Source: Flavobacterium glaciei (GTDB taxonomy: Bacteria > Bacteroidota > Bacteroidia > Flavobacteriales > Flavobacteriaceae). Taken from it: DNA of 36,127 nt. Location: contig NZ_QQBA01000021.1 of the NCBI RefSeq assembly GCF_003350545.1, positions 1 to 36,127 on the forward strand, read 5' to 3'. The notes under the pieces were generated by a model that made no database searches, was not told where the DNA came from, and saw nothing but the letters and a program-made list of their open reading frames with translations. Numbering within the stretch: the stretch's first letter is position 1; each line of letters begins with the position of its first letter. Of the stretch, positions 1 to 8,593 are shown piece by piece. The position numbers were made by a program, and so were the translations under genes.

Positions 1-131
1 GCTGGAACTAATTAATGGTCTTCTACTATACATTATAGTATACTAAAAGCACCATTACATTTTTTGCTACCATATATCAAGGTGACATAATACAGATTCA
101 AACAACTAAACGCTTTAGTTTACTCAGATTC

Positions 132-257
132 GCGTTAGGGATAGAAGCGTAAAGCCCACAGTCCCGTTGAGTCTCAAACTCAACGGGGCGAGGACTTGTA
201 GTGAATAGCCCGGCACTTGTAAACCTCCTGTAGCCTCTGCGGAAGGAGGTTTACAAG
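132..257 (-). repeat. Interspersed two-hairpin repeat, copy A
   Basis: Read on the minus strand, 212-132 starts with CGGGCTATTC and ends with CTATCCCTAACGC, around a perfect 10-bp hairpin (163-172 with 178-187). The same conserved ends surround a hairpin of different sequence at 13848-13923, so this is one family. A second perfect hairpin (13-bp arms at 216-228 and 245-257, 16-base loop) adjoins it. REP-like intergenic elements of this look are familiar from Flavobacterium genomes; the function is unknown. Confidence 0.7.
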
Positions 258-366
258 AGAAACGCCCTAATAAAAGTTTACTATTAGCTACTATACCTTT
301 ATAATAAGATAACACAATAGTGAGCAATAGCACAAGCTACAGATACACAAAGTGCACTCTGCGCAA

Positions 367-384
367 ATTATTTTATAAAATAAT
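367..384. promoter_or_regulatory. 18-bp AT palindrome upstream of arsR
   Basis: The 18 bases ATTATTTTATAAAATAAT form a perfect palindrome 60 bases before the arsR start. It could be an operator half of the ars promoter or the tail of an upstream transcript. It is made only of A and T, so chance is possible. Confidence 0.3.
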
Positions 385-419
385 ACTCCTTATATAGTAT
401 TGCATTTATTTATATCGTA

Positions 420-431
420 ATATTGCAATAT
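420..431. promoter_or_regulatory. Candidate ArsR operator
   Basis: ATATTGCAATAT is a perfect 12-bp palindrome ending 12 bases before the preferred arsR ATG (444). Its half-site TATTGCA recurs at 398-404, 23 bases upstream. ArsR repressors bind dyad sites in their own promoters, so this is the natural candidate for autoregulation. The assignment is inferred from position and symmetry only. Confidence 0.4.
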
Positions 432-443
432 AAATATATAGCG

Positions 444-776
444 ATGGGTATTACTAAATCAGAACATTTCACAGACGAGCAAAACGAGTTAGCCGTTTTA
501 GCGAAAGCAATAGGTCATCCAGCACGGATTGCGATTATACAACACCTTATTAAAGTGAACAGCTGTGTGTGTGGTGATATTGTAAACGAACTGCCTCTTG
601 CCCAACCTACTGTGTCGCAGCATTTGAAAGAACTAAAAAATGCTGGACTTATAAGAGGTAATTTTGAAGGGAATGCTATTTGCTATTGCCTTAACGAAGA
701 AGGTTTTAATAAAATAAAAGGCTTTTTTCAGCATATTACTAGCTATTTAGAGAACAAGAAAAATCAATGTTGTTAA
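444..776 (+). CDS. arsR: ArsR-family metal-responsive repressor
   Basis: This 110-residue winged-helix protein is a dimeric repressor that leaves DNA when arsenite or antimonite binds. The HTH is readable as [16 protein letters not shown]. The metal site resembles the ArsR CVC motif: Cys41-Val-Cys43 in SCVCGDI, at the start of the helix before the recognition helix. Two more cysteines close the protein (NQCC) and may add ligands. The reading frame opens at a TTG (423), but the ATG at 444 gives the normal family N-terminus and leaves the 420-431 palindrome outside the gene, so 444 is preferred. It heads a five-gene same-strand ars cluster. Confidence 0.9.
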   Translation: MGITKSEHFTDEQNELAVLAKAIGHPARIAIIQHLIKVNSCVCGDIVNELPLAQPTVSQHLKELKNAGLIRGNFEGNAICYCLNEEGFNKIKGFFQHITSYLENKKNQCC

Positions 777-795
777 TTTTAAAATTACAAGAATC

Positions 796-1266
796 ATGAA
801 ACTATCAGAAATTAAAAAACAGCTGAGCACGTTAGACAATGTTGCTTTTGTATTACCAAACGGTACTTATGTTCCAGAACATTTTCATGTGACCGAAGTA
901 GGAATGATTACCAAAAACTTTATTGACTGTGGTGGTAAAGTTAGAAACGAAAAAGTAGTTAACTTTCAATTATGGGATGCTAATGATTTTGAGCACCGAT
1001 TGAAACCAAAGAAACTGCTTGATATCATTGCACTTTCTGAACAAATACTAGGAATTGAAGATTATGAGGTAGAAGTTGAATTTCAGGCCGAGACTATTGG
1101 GAAATATGATTTAGGCTTTAATGGTGCAGCTTTTACATTACTTAATAAGCAAACTGCATGCTTAGCAGAGGACCAATGCGGTATTCCAGTTGCTAAGCAA
1201 AAGGTAGTTTTATCAGACATGGGGAACCAAAATACTAGTTGTACTCCTGGTGGAGGATGTTGTTAA
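796..1266 (+). CDS. DUF6428 family protein of the ars operon
   Basis: A 156-residue soluble protein of the DUF6428 type, which is found in arsenic operons of Bacteroidetes; its biochemical role is not established. No signal peptide or membrane segment is visible. It carries scattered cysteines (DCGG near 45, TACLAEDQCG near 121-128) and ends in a cysteine-rich tail, CTPGGGCC, which suggests soft-metal binding. It lies 19 bases after arsR and 16 bases before the ArsC-like gene. The last codons and the bases after the stop closely match the end of arsR. A metallochaperone or arsenic-handling role is inference. Confidence 0.75.
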   Translation: MKLSEIKKQLSTLDNVAFVLPNGTYVPEHFHVTEVGMITKNFIDCGGKVRNEKVVNFQLWDANDFEHRLKPKKLLDIIALSEQILGIEDYEVEVEFQAETIGKYDLGFNGAAFTLLNKQTACLAEDQCGIPVAKQKVVLSDMGNQNTSCTPGGGCC

Positions 1267-1282
1267 TCTTTAAAATTATAGT

Positions 1283-1915
1283 ATGAAACAGAACAAAGCC
1301 AACCTATTTCCTGAACTAGAGATTGTGATACTAAGTTTAGAATTTAGAACTATCCCTGAGGAACGAAAAAAAGTATTGCAACCGCTGATTGATTTTATTC
1401 AAGTAAAAGCTACCAATAGTGAAACTATACGATTGAACTTAATATGCACCCATAATTCTAGGAGAAGTCATTTATCTCAAGTTTGGGCACAAACTGCAGC
1501 GGCTTATTACAACATTAAAAATGTTTACAGCTATTCTGGCGGAACTGAGGCAACAGCTTTGTTTCCTATGGCGGCACAAGCATTAGAACAATCGGGATTT
1601 AGAATCGGAACTATTGCAAGAGGAAATAATCCTATTTATGCCATAAAATATGGAGAGAACGAACATCCAATCATTGGTTTTTCTAAAAAATATGATGACG
1701 AATTTAATCCAAAAAGCGAATTTGCCGCAATCATGACATGTTCGCAAGCAGATGGAGGTTGTCCTTTTATAGCTGGAGCTGAACAGCGCTTTCCTATTAC
1801 CTATGATGATCCGAAAGCATTTGACAATACACCACAACAAGCAGAAAAATACTTAGAACGCAGTTTGCAAATTGCTACTGAAATGTGTTATGTATTCTCC
1901 CAAATAAAATTATAA
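1283..1915 (+). CDS. ArsC-like low-molecular-weight phosphatase / arsenate reductase
   Basis: A 210-residue member of the low-molecular-weight protein tyrosine phosphatase fold. The P-loop Cys-X5-Arg is CTHNSRR, Cys55 to Arg61, followed by SHLSQVWAQ. In this fold the same P-loop serves phosphatases and thioredoxin-linked arsenate reductases (pI258 ArsC type). Here the ars neighbours favour reduction of arsenate to arsenite for export by the next gene. It is longer than the usual 130-140 residue ArsC. Further cysteines occur at CSQADGGCPF (around 153-160), which could provide the resolving thiols, and the Asp of TYDDP is the candidate general acid. Flavobacterial annotations often call this protein a tyrosine phosphatase. 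Confidence 0.8.
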   Translation: MKQNKANLFPELEIVILSLEFRTIPEERKKVLQPLIDFIQVKATNSETIRLNLICTHNSRRSHLSQVWAQTAAAYYNIKNVYSYSGGTEATALFPMAAQALEQSGFRIGTIARGNNPIYAIKYGENEHPIIGFSKKYDDEFNPKSEFAAIMTCSQADGGCPFIAGAEQRFPITYDDPKAFDNTPQQAEKYLERSLQIATEMCYVFSQIKL

Positions 1916-1918
1916 CCG

Positions 1919-2971
1919 ATGACTATGAAAAAAAGATTAAACTTTCTTGATCGTTATTTAACCCTTTGGATATTCTTAGCCATGGCAATTGGTGTATCCA
2001 TAGGATATTTTATCCCATACAGCAGCAATTTTATTAATTCCTTTTCGAGCGGAACGACCAATGTACCTCTCGCAATAGGGTTGATATTGATGATGTATCC
2101 GCCATTGACAAAGATTGATTTTTCGAAAATTCCGATGATGTTTGAAAAACCAAGATTACTGACTGCTTCATTTTTAATCACTTGGATTGTTGGTCCATTT
2201 TTAATGTTTTCATTGGCAACATTCTTTTTAAAAGACTATCCAGATTATATGACAGGGCTTATTATAATAGGAATTGCTCCTTGTATTGCAATGGTGATTG
2301 TCTGGAATGAATTAGCCGAAGGCAATAGAGAACTAACAGCGGGTTTAATAGGGATAAATAGTTTGCTTCAAGTGTTTTTCTTTAGTTTATATGCGTACTT
2401 CTATTTAGAAATCATGTTGCCATTATTTGGAATAAAAGGATTAGAGTTAAACATTACTGTAGCTGAAATTGCAACTACAGTAGGGATATATTTAGGAATA
2501 CCATTTGCGTTAGCGGTAATAAGTCGTTATGCCATCAAGAAATTCATTGGAGACAAATGGTTCAATCAAAAATTTATTCCGTTTGTTTCACCTATTACCT
2601 TGATTGCGTTACTTTTTACCATTGTAGTCATGTTTAGTTTAAAAGGAGAAATGATTGTTGATTTACCAATGGATGTCATTAGAATTGCCATTCCACTTGT
2701 TATTTTCTTTACTATTATGTTTTTCTTGATGTTTTTTGTTTCGAAGAAAATTGGAGCCAACTATAGAGATGCCGTTGCGTTGTCTTTCACAGCATCGGGA
2801 AATAATTTCGAATTGGCAATTGCGGTTTCCATTGGCGTATTCGGAATCAATAGCGGACAGGCATTTGCAGGCGTTATTGGGCCATTAGTAGAAGTTCCGG
2901 CTTTGATTATTCTGGTAAACGTGGCTTTTTGGTTAAGAAAAAAATATTACAGCACAGCTGACCTAAAATAA
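1919..2971 (+). CDS. acr3: Acr3-family arsenite efflux permease
   Basis: A 350-residue inner-membrane transporter with about ten hydrophobic segments, of the Acr3/BART superfamily, which extrudes arsenite using the proton gradient. The diagnostic cysteine is in IGIAPCIAMVIVWNELAEGN, Cys122 in the fourth membrane segment, followed by the conserved Asn-Glu. A second conserved stretch, SFTASGNNFELAIAV, occurs near residue 290. The gene starts 3 bases after the ArsC-like stop; ATGs at 1919 and 1925 are both usable. It completes the detect-reduce-export set of the operon. Confidence 0.92.
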   Translation: MTMKKRLNFLDRYLTLWIFLAMAIGVSIGYFIPYSSNFINSFSSGTTNVPLAIGLILMMYPPLTKIDFSKIPMMFEKPRLLTASFLITWIVGPFLMFSLATFFLKDYPDYMTGLIIIGIAPCIAMVIVWNELAEGNRELTAGLIGINSLLQVFFFSLYAYFYLEIMLPLFGIKGLELNITVAEIATTVGIYLGIPFALAVISRYAIKKFIGDKWFNQKFIPFVSPITLIALLFTIVVMFSLKGEMIVDLPMDVIRIAIPLVIFFTIMFFLMFFVSKKIGANYRDAVALSFTASGNNFELAIAVSIGVFGINSGQAFAGVIGPLVEVPALIILVNVAFWLRKKYYSTADLK

Positions 2972-2978
2972 AAATAAA

Positions 2979-4037
2979 ATGGACCCAATTCTGGATGTAA
3001 TTGTTATAGGTGGTGGACAAAGCGGTCTGGCTTGCGGCTATTATTTAAGACGCCATAAAGTCAACTTTTTAATCTTGGACAAAGAAGAAAAGTGCGGAGG
3101 TGCTTGGCTTCATGCATGGGATAGTTTGACGCTTTTTTCTCCAGCCGAACACAGTTCATTGCCAGGTTGGCTGATGCCAAAATCTAAAAACCTGTTTCCT
3201 TTAAAACAAGAAGTCATCAATTATTTGTGCCAATATGAAAAGCGTTACGAATTACCCATAGAACGCACTGTTACAGTTGAGAATATAACTTTTGAAAATA
3301 AAGTATTCACAGTGCATACTACTAAAGGAATCTATTTTTCTAAAACAATTATAGCAGCGGCGGGAACTTGGAGTAATCCTTTTATTCCAAAGATTCTGGG
3401 AATAGATACTTTTAAGGGGCTTCAAGTTCACTCTGCTGATTATAAAAATGCAAATCAGTTCACGAATATGAAGGTATTAGTTGTGGGCGAAGGAAATTCA
3501 GGCGCGCAAATTGTAGCCGAAGTTTCAAAGGAAGCAAAAGTAAAATGGTCTACTAGAAAACCACCTCAATACTTACCTGATGAAGTAGATGGTTTTTATC
3601 TTTTTAATGTGGCAACTGCTAAATATAATGCAGAAAAAGAGGGCAAACCTTTTAACGCCGCTAATTATGATTTGGGAAACATTGTTATGGTTCCACCGGT
3701 CAAAGAAGCGCGTTCCAGAGGTGGTTTAGTTTCAAGTGGTGGTTTTCAAAGCATGTATGAAAACGGTGTGATTTGGACTGACGGGACCACAGAAGATTTT
3801 GATGCGATTATTTGGTGCACTGGTTTTGGTTTTGCTACTTCTTTTTTAAAAAATATTGTTTCAACAGATGAGCGAGGCATTGTAAAAACTGAGGAAAGCA
3901 AAGCAACTGAAATTCCTGGACTATGGTTAGCAGGTTATGGTAGCTGGTCAGGTTACGCATCGGCAACACTTATAGGCATCAACAGGAATGCCAAACAAAC
4001 TTGTTCAGAAATAGCTTCCTATTTACAGACAAACTAA
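2979..4037 (+). CDS. arsO: ArsO-type FAD/NAD(P)H-dependent monooxygenase
   Basis: A 352-residue flavoprotein with two dinucleotide-binding motifs: GGGQSG at residues 11-16 for FAD and GEGNSG at 170-175 for NAD(P)H. The C-terminal IWCTGFGF and GLWLAGYGSWSG segments are typical of flavin monooxygenase-like oxidoreductases. Family members in ars operons are named ArsO and are thought to act on an arsenical substrate, although the reaction is not firmly settled. It starts 7 bases after the acr3 stop and is the last gene of the cluster. Only 18 bases separate its stop from the stop of the convergent DUF389 gene, and no clear terminator hairpin is seen between them. Confidence 0.82.
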   Translation: MDPILDVIVIGGGQSGLACGYYLRRHKVNFLILDKEEKCGGAWLHAWDSLTLFSPAEHSSLPGWLMPKSKNLFPLKQEVINYLCQYEKRYELPIERTVTVENITFENKVFTVHTTKGIYFSKTIIAAAGTWSNPFIPKILGIDTFKGLQVHSADYKNANQFTNMKVLVVGEGNSGAQIVAEVSKEAKVKWSTRKPPQYLPDEVDGFYLFNVATAKYNAEKEGKPFNAANYDLGNIVMVPPVKEARSRGGLVSSGGFQSMYENGVIWTDGTTEDFDAIIWCTGFGFATSFLKNIVSTDERGIVKTEESKATEIPGLWLAGYGSWSGYASATLIGINRNAKQTCSEIASYLQTN

Positions 4038-4055
4038 ATGATACTCATTTTCTAC

Positions 4056-5351
4056 TTATTCGCGCTTATAAATTTCAATAGCCTCGGTTTTAAATTTGTT
4101 TTTGAGCCAAGCAGACAATTTTTGTTTTTCGGCAGAATTCATATCTTTTTTACTTTCATAAAGCACTACAGTAATCACTTTTTTGGTAGCCTTGTTTTCA
4201 TTAAACACATGATTCGCAATGGCAATATTCTCAATTTCTGGAAAGAGTATTCGTGTTTCATTTAGTATAGCATTATTATCGAATTTTAAGGAAGTAATTT
4301 GGTTTTGCAATTTTGCAATAATCAAATCTTTTTCGCTCATTGTTTTATTGTTAAAGGTTATTTCATTCAAAATATCCTGCTTTAAGTCAGTTGTATCTTG
4401 AATAATATTTAAAACCGTATTGTTTAATTCATAGGTTTTCAATTTCCCATTAAGTTCTTTTATTTCGTCCTTATTCCATCTTTTTCTTAAAAAAGCAATA
4501 TCTATTTTTTTTGGGTTTGATGTAAATTGCGTTTTTTTGTACAGAACAGTAAATCCTTGATCAATAAATTCTACTTTTAAAAATTGTTCTACTTTTTGTT
4601 TGTATTTTTTTTCTTGGAAAAGCTGATATGCAAAAAAGATACTTGGTACAATTAAAGCCAAAGTCAAAAAAGTAATCATATACTTTACTCGTTTTTCTGT
4701 CTTTAGATTAGTTTGTTTAACTATTGGATATTTTAAATATTTGACAATTATAAACGTTGCGATACAAATAAAAACACAATTGATCGTGTACAAATACATT
4801 GCACCAAAAAAGAATTTAAAATTTCCCAAAGCCAACCCATAACCTGCCGTGCATAAAGGAGGCATCAAAGCCGTTGCGATGGCAACTCCAGGAATAGGAT
4901 TTCCTTTTTCAACCCTAGTGATTGCTATTACTCCCACAAGTCCTCCGAAAAAAGCAATAAAAATATCGTAAATATTAGGAGATGTTCTAGCTAGAAGTTC
5001 CGACTGCGTATCTTTAAAAGGACTTAAAAAAAAGTAAATGGTAGAAACCACCAAACTCACAACTGTAGCAATAAGCAAATTTTTAAGTGATCTTTTAAGT
5101 AAATTAAAATCATAAATTCCTAATCCGAAACCAGCTCCAACAATTGGACCCATCAAAGGTGATATTAGCATGGCTCCAATAATAACTGCTGTTGAATTGA
5201 CATTCAGTCCTACAGACGCCACAACAATCGCACAAGCTAGAATCCATAAACTAGCGCCACGAAAGGAAATGTTCGATTTCACATTTTCTAACACTTTCTT
5301 TTTGTCTTCTTCTCCGCTATGTAAGTCTATAAAATTTACTATTTTATTCAT
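4056..5351 (-). CDS. DUF389 integral membrane protein
   Basis: A 431-residue protein of the DUF389 family. The N-terminal half carries several membrane segments with the family's conserved motifs (AVIIGAMLISPLMGPIVGAG near 75-95, and GVAIATALMPPLCTAGYGLA near 158-178). The C-terminal ~200 residues are soluble, lysine-rich and partly coiled-coil-like (LIIAKLQNQITSL). The family has no proven substrate; transport or stress sensing is only suggested. It is convergent with the ars cluster and has no obvious functional link to arsenic. An upstream 5-bp hairpin (AGGAT/ATCCT near 5385) lies in its leader. Confidence 0.8.
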   Translation of the reverse strand: MNKIVNFIDLHSGEEDKKKVLENVKSNISFRGASLWILACAIVVASVGLNVNSTAVIIGAMLISPLMGPIVGAGFGLGIYDFNLLKRSLKNLLIATVVSLVVSTIYFFLSPFKDTQSELLARTSPNIYDIFIAFFGGLVGVIAITRVEKGNPIPGVAIATALMPPLCTAGYGLALGNFKFFFGAMYLYTINCVFICIATFIIVKYLKYPIVKQTNLKTEKRVKYMITFLTLALIVPSIFFAYQLFQEKKYKQKVEQFLKVEFIDQGFTVLYKKTQFTSNPKKIDIAFLRKRWNKDEIKELNGKLKTYELNNTVLNIIQDTTDLKQDILNEITFNNKTMSEKDLIIAKLQNQITSLKFDNNAILNETRILFPEIENIAIANHVFNENKATKKVITVVLYESKKDMNSAEKQKLSAWLKNKFKTEAIEIYKRE

Positions 5352-5589
5352 ACATTTTTATTTTATTTCATTTCAGGATCAATTATTTAATCCTAATTTA
5401 ATGATCATAATGATTAATGAGGTCAGCAAGATAAACATTTTCGAACAAACTGAAAACTTTCCTATTCATCTATTGCGCAACTTTTTTAGTAGAAAACTTG
5501 TCTTGAAGCAAAGAGCAAAGAAGAATAACTAACTCCTCCACTACTCCATTTTTAAATTTTACGGCTGTTTCTAAAACGGAATAAAATTT

Positions 5590-5625
5590 AAAAAGCCCGA
5601 AATCAATTAGATTTCGGGCTTTTTT
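5590..5625. terminator. Rho-independent terminator after rocF
   Basis: A perfect 11-bp stem (AGCCCGAAATC with GATTTCGGGCT, loop AATTA) is flanked by A and T tracts on both sides, so it can work in both directions. It lies 17 bases beyond the arginase stop on the minus strand and separates rocDF from the DUF389 gene. Confidence 0.88.
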
Positions 5626-5642
5626 ATACATTTAAAAAAAAA

Positions 5643-6608
5643 CTATTCTACAGGAGGAATAAGAAGTTCTGAAGTTATGGCTTCTAGAACTTCAAAAGCA
5701 GTTTCAGCCATTTTATTACCTTTAGTGTCTAATAATGGATTTACTTCAACAAACTCTATACAAACTACTTTTTTAGTTTGGATAATTTGATTAATAATTG
5801 CAATGATCTCATATTGATCAAAACCCTTTGGTACCGGAGTTCCGGTCCCATAAGAAATCATATCACAATCCATAGAATCTACATCAAAAGAAATATACAA
5901 AACTTCACAATGTGCTAATTTTGACAAAGCTTCAGCGACACATTTCTGCAAGCCACGATACCTCACTTCATCCACCTTATAATTTTTGATTTGCAATTTT
6001 TCAATTTGCTTATCTTCCTCTTCCTCGGTATCACGCACACCAAAATAAATTAGATTTTCAGCTAAAACCTTCGGTCCTTGATGACCTATGTTTTTCATAT
6101 CCTCCCAGTGTTGTTGCGTTTCTGCTGGAACTTCATTGTTCTGACTTCCCAAATTATCATCACCAAGTGCCGCAGATAAAGGCATTCCATGAATATTACC
6201 CGAAGGAGAAGTGTAAGGCGAGTGCAAATCTGCGTGGGCATCAATCCAAAAAACACCAATATTTTGCTCTGGATACGTTGCTTTGATACCACTTAACGTT
6301 CCTAATGCCGAAGAATGATCTCCAGACAAAACTATTGGAAAATAATTCCCAGATAAACTTTTCTTTACTGCATTGCAAACTCGTGTACATTGTTCTACAA
6401 CATGCTCAATTCTTTTTGCGGAAGAACTTCGATTTTTATCATAAATAGATTCGTTATGTGTTTTGACATCTTCGAATTCAAATTGATTGAAATAATCACT
6501 GTTTTTATTAATTGCAGCAACTTCAATAGCATCAATACCTAAGTCAGATCCTCGTGTTCCTGCACCAATATCAGAACGGTTCTTTATTAATTTTATCGTT
6601 TTTCCCAT
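5643..6608 (-). CDS. rocF: Arginase
   Basis: A 321-residue ureohydrolase that splits arginine into ornithine and urea with a binuclear manganese centre. The metal-binding motifs are all present: GDHSSALG (His98), WIDAHADLHSP with IHGMPL about 20 residues later, and SFDVDSMDCD near 240-250, followed by GTGTPVP. The start ATG overlaps the stop of the upstream aminotransferase by one base (TAATG), implying translational coupling. Together the two enzymes convert arginine to glutamate semialdehyde. The specificity call (arginase rather than agmatinase or formimidoylglutamase) rests largely on the rocD partner. Confidence 0.88.
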   Translation of the reverse strand: MGKTIKLIKNRSDIGAGTRGSDLGIDAIEVAAINKNSDYFNQFEFEDVKTHNESIYDKNRSSSAKRIEHVVEQCTRVCNAVKKSLSGNYFPIVLSGDHSSALGTLSGIKATYPEQNIGVFWIDAHADLHSPYTSPSGNIHGMPLSAALGDDNLGSQNNEVPAETQQHWEDMKNIGHQGPKVLAENLIYFGVRDTEEEEDKQIEKLQIKNYKVDEVRYRGLQKCVAEALSKLAHCEVLYISFDVDSMDCDMISYGTGTPVPKGFDQYEIIAIINQIIQTKKVVCIEFVEVNPLLDTKGNKMAETAFEVLEAITSELLIPPVE

Positions 6609-7891
6609 TATCTAAAATCATTTAAAGCTCTTTCAATAATAGCCAAACATTCGTGTATTTGAGATTCCGTTATTACTAATGGCGGCGCAAATCGAATTTT
6701 ATTTCCATGTGTAGGCTTTGCCAATAATCCATAGTCTCTGAATTTCATACAAATATTCCAAGCCAAATCAGATTCTTCATCACTATTGACAACTATAGCA
6801 TTTAATAAGCCTTTTCCTCTCACCAATGTAATTAATGGATTTCTGGAAGCAATCTCATTAAGACCAGTCCTTAAAACTTCTCCTAAATAAGCAGCATTTT
6901 GCGCTAAATTCTCTTCACGTACTACTTCAAGCGCAGCAATAGCAACGGCAGCAGCAATAGGGTTCCCACCAAAAGTAGATCCATGTTGCCCCGGTTTAAT
7001 TACATTCATTATATGATCATTTGCTAAAACTGCAGAAACTGGATACACACCTCCAGAAATAGCTTTGCCTAGAATAAGGATATCTGGTTTCACTTCAGGA
7101 GAATTTTCACAGCCTTTTTTACAGTCACAATTTCCACAAGTTGCCAATAATCTTCCTGTGCGGGCTATCCCTGTTTGGACTTCGTCCGCAATAAATAAAA
7201 CATTATGTGCCTCACAAAGCGCTTTGGCTTTAGCTAAATATCCTTCGGAAGGAACATAAACTCCAGCTTCTCCTTGAATTGGTTCCACTAAAAATCCTGC
7301 TATATTTTTTGTTGATTTTAAAACATTTTCTAAAGCTTCAATATCGTCGTATGCTATTTTTATAAATCCTTCTGTAAAAGGACCAAAGCTTTTACGTGCA
7401 TTTTCATCATTAGAAAATGAAATGATTGTTGTTGTTCTCCCGTGAAAATTATTTTCACAAACAATAATTTGTGCTTGATCTTCAGGAATTCCTTTTACCT
7501 CATACGACCACTTTCTACATAATTTTAATGCAGTCTCTACAGCTTCTGCACCAGTGTTCATAGGCAACACTTTATCAAAATTAAAATACTTAGTTACGTA
7601 TTCTTCAAAAGGTCCAAGTTGATCATTATGAAAAGCACGCGAAGTCAACGTCAATGTTTGCGCTTGTTTTACCATAGCACCCACAATTTTTGGATGACAA
7701 TGACCTTGATTTACAGCAGAGTATGCTGATAAAAAATCAAAATATTTTTTTCCGTCCACATCCCAAACATATACGCCCTCGCCTTTTTCTAAAACTACAG
7801 GTAATGGATGGTAATTATGTGCTCCGTATTGGTTTTCTTTTGCTATTAGCGCTTCAGATTTTGAAGAAAGGTTTTGTTCTCTATGTGTCAT
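6608..7891 (-). CDS. rocD: Ornithine--oxo-acid aminotransferase
   Basis: A 427-residue class III PLP-dependent aminotransferase making glutamate 5-semialdehyde from ornithine. Recognisable segments are [14 protein letters not shown] (near 111), [15 protein letters not shown] (near 146), [15 protein letters not shown], the [14 protein letters not shown] stretch, and the PLP lysine Lys276 in LGKAISGG, followed by [11 protein letters not shown]. Unlike ordinary ornithine aminotransferases it has a cysteine cluster just after IARTGRLLA: Cys252, Cys255, Cys257 and Cys261. It precedes rocF with a one-base overlap. A good promoter lies at 7920-7949, and a divergent Lrp-type regulator starts 230 bases away. 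Confidence 0.9.
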   Translation of the reverse strand: MTHREQNLSSKSEALIAKENQYGAHNYHPLPVVLEKGEGVYVWDVDGKKYFDFLSAYSAVNQGHCHPKIVGAMVKQAQTLTLTSRAFHNDQLGPFEEYVTKYFNFDKVLPMNTGAEAVETALKLCRKWSYEVKGIPEDQAQIIVCENNFHGRTTTIISFSNDENARKSFGPFTEGFIKIAYDDIEALENVLKSTKNIAGFLVEPIQGEAGVYVPSEGYLAKAKALCEAHNVLFIADEVQTGIARTGRLLATCGNCDCKKGCENSPEVKPDILILGKAISGGVYPVSAVLANDHIMNVIKPGQHGSTFGGNPIAAAVAIAALEVVREENLAQNAAYLGEVLRTGLNEIASRNPLITLVRGKGLLNAIVVNSDEESDLAWNICMKFRDYGLLAKPTHGNKIRFAPPLVITESQIHECLAIIERALNDFR

Positions 7892-7919
7892 GATGTTACG
7901 GATTTATTATTTGAAAGAA

Positions 7920-7949
7920 CAAATTTAGTATTTTTTTTTAATTTAGCAA
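7920..7949 (-). promoter_or_regulatory. Promoter of rocDF
   Basis: On the minus strand TTG (7949-7947), then exactly 19 bases, then TAAATTTG (7927-7920). This is the Bacteroidetes primary sigma pattern TTG-N19-TAnnTTTG. It ends 28 bases before the rocD ATG. Confidence 0.75.
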
Positions 7950-8121
7950 TAAAAATAAATATTTTGACTTTTAAAAAGAGTCTATTTAAAAATATTTACT
8001 TAATTTAGATTGAAAATAAGTCATTTTTACATATTCGATTTGTCATAAAGATGCATTTCGAAATAAATAAAAATAAGTACTTTTATACAAACAAAAAAGC
8101 TTCATTAATAACAAAACTAAC

Positions 8122-8574
8122 ATGGATATAGTAGACGAATTTGATATCAATATTATTAAAGAATTAGAAAAAGATGGTAGAATGGCGTATTCAGCTATTG
8201 CAACGAATCTAAAAATATCGAATACTATGGTGCATCAGCGCATCAACAGATTAATGGAACAAGGAATCCTTACTGGAATAAAACCTGTTATCAATGAAAA
8301 AAAAGTAGGATATGATTGGGGATCTTTTACAGGAATTACGCTGAATAAAGATCAAGATTCTGATAGAATTATTGAAGAACTAAAAAACATTCCTGAGATA
8401 ACTGAATGTTATTACATCACTGGATCTTTTACCCTTTACATAAAAATCATTGCTAAAGATCACGAACACATGCGCAAAGTACTTTATGAAAAAATAGATA
8501 ATATTCCAGGTATTGCTAAAACGGATTCAATAATTGAATTGGGTTGCGCCTTTAAACGAAATGTAAGTCTCTAA
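8122..8574 (+). CDS. Lrp/AsnC-family transcriptional regulator
   Basis: A 150-residue regulator with an N-terminal HTH (residues about 5-60, starting FDINIIKELEKDGRMAYSAI) and a C-terminal RAM/AsnC ligand-binding domain (about 65-145, with ECYYITGSFTLYIKI). Such proteins sense amino acids as octameric or dimeric assemblies. It is transcribed away from rocDF across a 230-bp AT-rich spacer, so control of arginine/ornithine catabolism, and of itself, is the simplest reading. No convincing plus-strand promoter was found; a weak -7-like TCGATTTG lies near 8033. The gap to the next gene is only 19 bases, so the two may be cotranscribed. Confidence 0.88.
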   Translation: MDIVDEFDINIIKELEKDGRMAYSAIATNLKISNTMVHQRINRLMEQGILTGIKPVINEKKVGYDWGSFTGITLNKDQDSDRIIEELKNIPEITECYYITGSFTLYIKIIAKDHEHMRKVLYEKIDNIPGIAKTDSIIELGCAFKRNVSL

Positions 8575-8593
8575 CTTAATATACAAAATAACG

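Larger units (their letters stand above)
1..440. other. Intergenic region before the ars operon
   Basis: No protein-coding gene is supported here. A possible 69-residue minus-strand reading frame (124-333) lies across a hairpin-rich repeat and looks like nothing but translated repeat. The stretch holds an AT-rich inverted repeat at 24-40 (7-bp arms around CAT), a small hairpin at 104-120 (AACTAAA/TTTAGTT), the interspersed repeat at 132-257, and two palindromes close to arsR (367-384 and 420-431). No TAnnTTTG promoter box was found in front of arsR. Confidence 0.6.

Noticed and set aside
124..333. A 69-residue minus-strand reading frame
   Set aside because: It lies over the two-hairpin interspersed repeat; its residues are translated repeat and no start signal is seen.
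5170..5532. A 120-residue plus-strand frame
   Set aside because: It is antisense to the start of the DUF389 gene and has no family features.
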